From Bilophila wadsworthia ATCC 49260 (lineage in GTDB: Bacteria > Desulfobacterota > Desulfovibrionia > Desulfovibrionales > Desulfovibrionaceae), in NCBI RefSeq assembly GCF_000701705.1, contig NZ_JNJP01000132.1, forward strand, positions 1 through 6,893: a stretch of 6,893 nucleotides of DNA, in the 5' to 3' direction. The position numbers were made by a program, and so were the translations under genes. This document shows, in pieces, positions 4,787-6,893 of the stretch (position 1 is its first letter; every line of letters begins with the position of its first letter). The notes under the pieces were generated by a model, which was not told the DNA's origin, searched no databases, and worked only from the letters and a program-made list of their open reading frames with translations.

Positions 4787-4895
4787 GACCACGGCAAGGC
4801 GTTGGAGCATTGGTAAAAGAGCAGGGCGGAGCCCCCGGCGGATAAAGCAAACCGGGGAAGAGAAAGGAAGAGGAATTGTGAATTTTCGCATTGAA

Positions 4896-4924
4896 CCAGC
4901 CGGAACGATAACGGTTCTGGCTGG
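4896..4924 (+). promoter_or_regulatory. Strong 11 bp leader hairpin ahead of the DUF3560 gene
   Basis: CCAGCCGGAAC and GTTCTGGCTGG pair over 11 bp (one G.U) around the 7 nt loop GATAACG. It ends 29 nt before the ATG and 14-15 nt before the GGGAGG ribosome site. No T-run follows, so it is not a terminator. A role as protein-binding site, translational control element or 5' stabiliser is possible. Confidence 0.6.
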
Positions 4925-4953
4925 AAACAATACGAAAAGGGAGGAAAAAGGAT

Positions 4954-5727
4954 ATGCCGCAAGCCGACTATTACGAACGGCAGGAGGCCCGCCGGGAACG
5001 TTACGAACTGCGGGCGGAAAGAGCCCGGCAGGAGAGCGATGCAGCCGCCCGCCAAGCGGAAAAAATGGCTTCAATCATACCGATGGGGCAGCCCATTCTT
5101 GTGGGGCATCACTCGGAAGGCCGGGACCGCCGATACCGTGCCCGCATCGGTCAGACGATGGACAAGGCGATCTGCCTCGACAAGAAGGCCGCATATTATG
5201 AAGAGAAAGCCGAATGCGTAGGGCAGAGCGGCATTTCTTCGGATGCCCCGGACGCCTTGGAACGGCTTGAAAAGAAGCTGGCGGAAAGGGAAAGAGCCCA
5301 CGCATGGATGAAGGAAGTCAACAAGGCTTTCAAGAAAGGCGATGCGGCCTTGCTTGCCCTTGGCATGACGCAGGCTCAAATCGACAAAATGCGGGCAACT
5401 ATGTCGAGCTGTCACCATCAACCGTACCCACAATTTTCTCTGGCGAACAACAGTGCGGAGATACGGCGCATCAAGGCACGGATTGAAAAGCTCAAGGCTA
5501 CGGCTCAGAACGTGACCATCAAGACGCCTTTCGCTAGCGGAACCATCGTCGACAACGTTGAAGAGAATCGGCTGCAAATCTTGTTCGACGATAAGCCCGA
5601 CGCCGACACGCGGACCAAGCTCAAGAGTCACGGCTTTCGCTGGAGCCCGCGCAATGGAGCATGGCAACGGATGCGGAGCAATGCCGCAACGTATTATGCC
5701 AAGCAGATTTGTGGAATTGTCGATTGA
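4954..5727 (+). CDS. DUF3560-domain protein
   Basis: This 257-residue protein carries the DUF3560 pattern as I know it. A charged N-terminal helical stretch (5-38, rich in Arg, Glu, Ala) leads into PMGQPILVGHHSEGRDRR (43-60). A long helical, probably coiled-coil section follows (61-135: KAAYYEEKAE, ALERLEKKLAERERAH), then a third one (IRRIKARIEKLKAT). The C-terminal domain (about 188-250) ends in LKSHGFRWSPRNGAWQ (223-238) before RMRSNAATYYA. The family is common on plasmids and prophages, often near ssDNA- or anti-restriction-type genes, but its biochemical function is not established. Start ATG 4954 has GGGAGG and AAGGA upstream. The next gene's Shine-Dalgarno overlaps this stop codon, so the two are one transcript. 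Confidence 0.88.
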   Translation: MPQADYYERQEARRERYELRAERARQESDAAARQAEKMASIIPMGQPILVGHHSEGRDRRYRARIGQTMDKAICLDKKAAYYEEKAECVGQSGISSDAPDALERLEKKLAERERAHAWMKEVNKAFKKGDAALLALGMTQAQIDKMRATMSSCHHQPYPQFSLANNSAEIRRIKARIEKLKATAQNVTIKTPFASGTIVDNVEENRLQILFDDKPDADTRTKLKSHGFRWSPRNGAWQRMRSNAATYYAKQICGIVD

Positions 5728-5739
5728 GGAGAACAGATC

Positions 5740-5907
5740 ATGATTCGCGTCTGCATTTATCATTACGAGATGGGGGCATTTCGCCGGGCATGGGTTCAAA
5801 CTGTAACCCCGGTAGAACTCATACATATTCAAAAATCAGAGTTCAGGCGAGTTTTAATCCTGGATGAAGATGATTGGTATGGGGCTTCTGCCCCATCAAT
5901 TTTGTGA
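5740..5907 (+). CDS. Small hypothetical protein, 55 aa, coupled to the DUF3560 gene
   Basis: I do not recognise this protein. It starts 12 nt after the DUF3560 stop, with AGGAG at 5727-5731 placed 8 nt before the ATG, so the ribosome site overlaps the upstream stop codon. The sequence reads IRVCIYHYEMGAFRRAWVQT, then VTPVELIHIQKSEFRRVLIL and DEDDWYGA. It looks like alternating strands and a helix, a compact soluble domain. The final codons contain a perfect ATGGGGC-TTCT-GCCCCAT hairpin (5879-5896), so the 3' end is fixed by RNA structure as well as by coding, or the gene has run into an older terminator stem. It was missed by length-based calling but has a good ribosome site and composition. 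Confidence 0.7.
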   Translation: MIRVCIYHYEMGAFRRAWVQTVTPVELIHIQKSEFRRVLILDEDDWYGASAPSIL

Positions 5908-5937
5908 TGCCCTTAAACCCACAGCCTAGCCCCATCG

Positions 5938-5964
5938 AAAAGCCCGGAACCAACCGGGCTTTTT
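5938..5964 (+). terminator. Intrinsic terminator after the DUF3560/55-aa pair
   Basis: AAAAGCCCGG and CCGGGCTTTT form a 10 bp stem with a 6 nt loop (AACCAA), followed by a final T and C. The A/T ends make it potentially bidirectional. It closes the DUF3560 transcript 31 nt after the 55-aa gene and separates it from the Cys-rich gene at 6012, which must have its own promoter or depend on read-through. Confidence 0.8.
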
Positions 5965-6011
5965 CATTGGGTTTGGGACGCCAAGCCAAACATCAAAACG
6001 AGGGTATTTCT

Positions 6012-6362
6012 ATGTGTTACGGCACGAACTGCGGACGTGAAGGGGCCTTTGGAACCTGCTATCACCCGGAAGACTGCATCATGCGCGCCATTGAGCGCGA
6101 CGCGGAAGAGAACCTTGCCGCGCGGCTGGCACGCGACACGGCCCTGAGCCGGGAGCATTTCCCTTGCCCCAACTGCCTTGAGCAGGGCGAACGCCACAGC
6201 CTCACCTGTGAAAACGGCCTGTTCACCTGCCCGGAATGCGGCGGGGAATGCGACGCGGCGGAACTCATCGCGCTCTATGATGATATACGCGCCGGGCATG
6301 TTTCCGATGCCGAAGTCGTCGGCCTGTGGATTGAAAAGCTCGACGCAAGGAGGGTCGCATGA
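6012..6362 (+). CDS. Cys-rich, zinc-ribbon-like small protein (116 aa)
   Basis: The protein has ten cysteines, in two groups. The N-terminal group (C2, C7, C16, C22; MCYGTNC, GTCYHPEDC) precedes a helical stretch of residues 23-48. The second is a ribbon-like CPNC (52-55), C66, CPEC (73-76), C80, typical of treble or double zinc-ribbon proteins that touch nucleic acid or other proteins. A C-terminal helix pair (83-113) follows. I cannot assign a named family. ATG 6012 has GAGGG 7 nt upstream; the open frame reaches back to 5874 through the terminator, so the longer form is unlikely. The stop overlaps the next gene as ATGA, starting a chain of four coupled small genes. Confidence 0.78.
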   Translation: MCYGTNCGREGAFGTCYHPEDCIMRAIERDAEENLAARLARDTALSREHFPCPNCLEQGERHSLTCENGLFTCPECGGECDAAELIALYDDIRAGHVSDAEVVGLWIEKLDARRVA

Positions 6363-6604
6363 CCACCACATTCTTCTGCATCGAAACCGGGAATTCGCTC
6401 TACGGCGGAACGGTCAGACACTTTTTCAATTCACCCGCAGCCGTGATGTCGTTCCTCAAGGCGACACGGGAGGGCTGGAGCCTCCGGGCGGCGGAATGGG
6501 ACGATGGGGAACTCGTCCCCACGCGGCCCATCACCAACTGCCAGTTCATCGACGAGGACGGCGGAATCGACGCTGTTCTTGAACGGCTGGAGGCGGCCGC
6601 ATGA
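6359..6604 (+). CDS. Hypothetical small phage protein (81 aa)
   Basis: I do not recognise this protein. It starts in an ATGA overlap with the Cys-rich gene and has AAGGAGG 5 nt before the ATG. The order is a strand pair (TFFCIETGNSLYGGTV), a helix (SPAAVMSFLKATREGW), a strand (SLRAAEWDDGELVPT) and a last acidic helix (GGIDAVLERLEAA). It lacks membrane segments and Cys clusters and is probably a small soluble alpha/beta protein. Its stop again overlaps the next start. Third-position G/C bias matches its neighbours, so it is phage-native. Confidence 0.75.
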   Translation: MTTTFFCIETGNSLYGGTVRHFFNSPAAVMSFLKATREGWSLRAAEWDDGELVPTRPITNCQFIDEDGGIDAVLERLEAAA

Positions 6605-6780
6605 ACTTTGACATCTGGAAACGGCTATGGGCGGTACTCCTCAACTTCAACTTTTGGAGCCGCCCGTGGCTGGCGGCTCTTATCGTCGCTCTCTGTTTTC
6701 TTCTCACGGGGTATTTTGAGCGGCAAGATCGGGAACTCTTTGAACAGATGACGCCGCTCGTCATGGAGGCGGGGCAATGA
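6601..6780 (+). CDS. Single-pass membrane protein (59 aa), unknown
   Basis: A short gene with an ATGA overlap on both sides and GGAGG 7 nt before the ATG. Residues about 23-40 (WLAALIVALCFLLTGYF) form one membrane helix. It is preceded by an aromatic, positively charged N-terminus (IWKRLW, WSRPW) and followed by a charged tail (ERQDRELFEQM), which predicts N-in, or N-terminus at the cytosolic face. Small one-helix proteins in this position of prophages often act in exclusion or regulation, but nothing in the sequence identifies the role. Confidence 0.72.
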   Translation: MNFDIWKRLWAVLLNFNFWSRPWLAALIVALCFLLTGYFERQDRELFEQMTPLVMEAGQ

Positions 6781-6893
6781 ACGAAAAAATGCTGCGGCGT
6801 TTTTCAGATTGGCTCTTCGCTCATGGTTCCGAGGTGCTTGCCACGACGAATGACTATGAAGTTATCCGCTTTACGACACAACTCGGAATCGCC
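6777..6893 (+). CDS. Hypothetical protein, N-terminal 39 residues only (cut by the right edge)
   Basis: It starts at ATG 6777 in an ATGA overlap, with GGAGG 7 nt upstream, and continues out of the window without a stop. The visible part reads MNEKMLRRFSDWLFAHGSEV followed by LATTNDYEVIRFTTQLGIA: an amphipathic helix, then two strands. This suggests a small soluble alpha/beta protein. The family is not recognisable from this segment. Confidence 0.7.
   Translation, partial: MNEKMLRRFSDWLFAHGSEVLATTNDYEVIRFTTQLGIA

Noticed and set aside
4689..4836. AGCCCCC motifs as a CRISPR or iteron array
   Set aside because: The copies are only 7-8 bases long and irregularly spaced (about 40, 29 and 72 bases), with no conserved flanks.
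5071..5832. 253-aa leftward ORF opposite DUF3560
   Set aside because: No ribosome site; the rightward frame carries recognisable DUF3560 motifs, so this is antisense.
1..6893. tRNA, rRNA, integrase, insertion sequence or att site
   Set aside because: No cloverleaf, transposase or integrase motif, or matching direct repeats were seen on either strand; the att sites and integrase probably lie outside the window.

Overview
The window reads as the immunity and early region of an integrated temperate phage (prophage) in a moderately GC-rich Gram-negative bacterium. The style of the GC-rich genes (repressor/antirepressor set, DUF3560 gene, chains of tiny genes joined by ATGA overlaps) recalls Desulfovibrio/Bilophila-type prophages. 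That host guess is inference from gene style, not from any marker gene.

Layout. The left third (1-2274) is a leftward early operon. From promoter to edge it holds a Cro-like HTH protein (2274-2032), a 270 bp stretch with conflicting small ORFs (2031-1762), a CII-like HTH regulator (1761-1249), a Bro-N/ANT antirepressor (1252-461), a 104-residue unknown (464-150), and the first 49 residues of a probable replication-initiation protein. The last four are coupled by start/stop overlaps or near-overlaps. At 2275-2355 sits the divergent switch, with two perfect inverted repeats of the same design (6 bp arm, 6 nt spacer, 6 bp arm) whose centres are 31 bp apart. They lie among the promoters for the Cro-like gene and the rightward CI/LexA-type repressor (2356-3009).

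Behind the repressor, in the slot where temperate phages often carry lysogeny-expressed cargo, lie a nucleoside 2-deoxyribosyltransferase-like protein (3060-3497), a ThsB-type TIR protein (3529-4017), and, convergent with them, a small three-helix membrane protein with its own good promoter (4479-4054). The TIR and membrane genes are visibly AT-richer than the rest. A base- or nucleotide-glycosidase, a TIR and a membrane protein together suggest a Thoeris-like or abortive-infection immunity module lacking any ThsA. This is the most interesting part of the window.

Two tandem rightward terminators (4531-4611) insulate the cargo. After them come a candidate promoter, a roughly 290 nt leader with a strong hairpin and recurring AGCCCCC motifs (overlapped by a plausible leftward 53-residue ORF), and then a rightward block: a DUF3560 protein, a 55-residue unknown, a terminator, and a chain of four small genes (a Cys-rich zinc-ribbon-like protein, an 81-residue unknown, a one-helix membrane protein, and a gene cut by the right edge).
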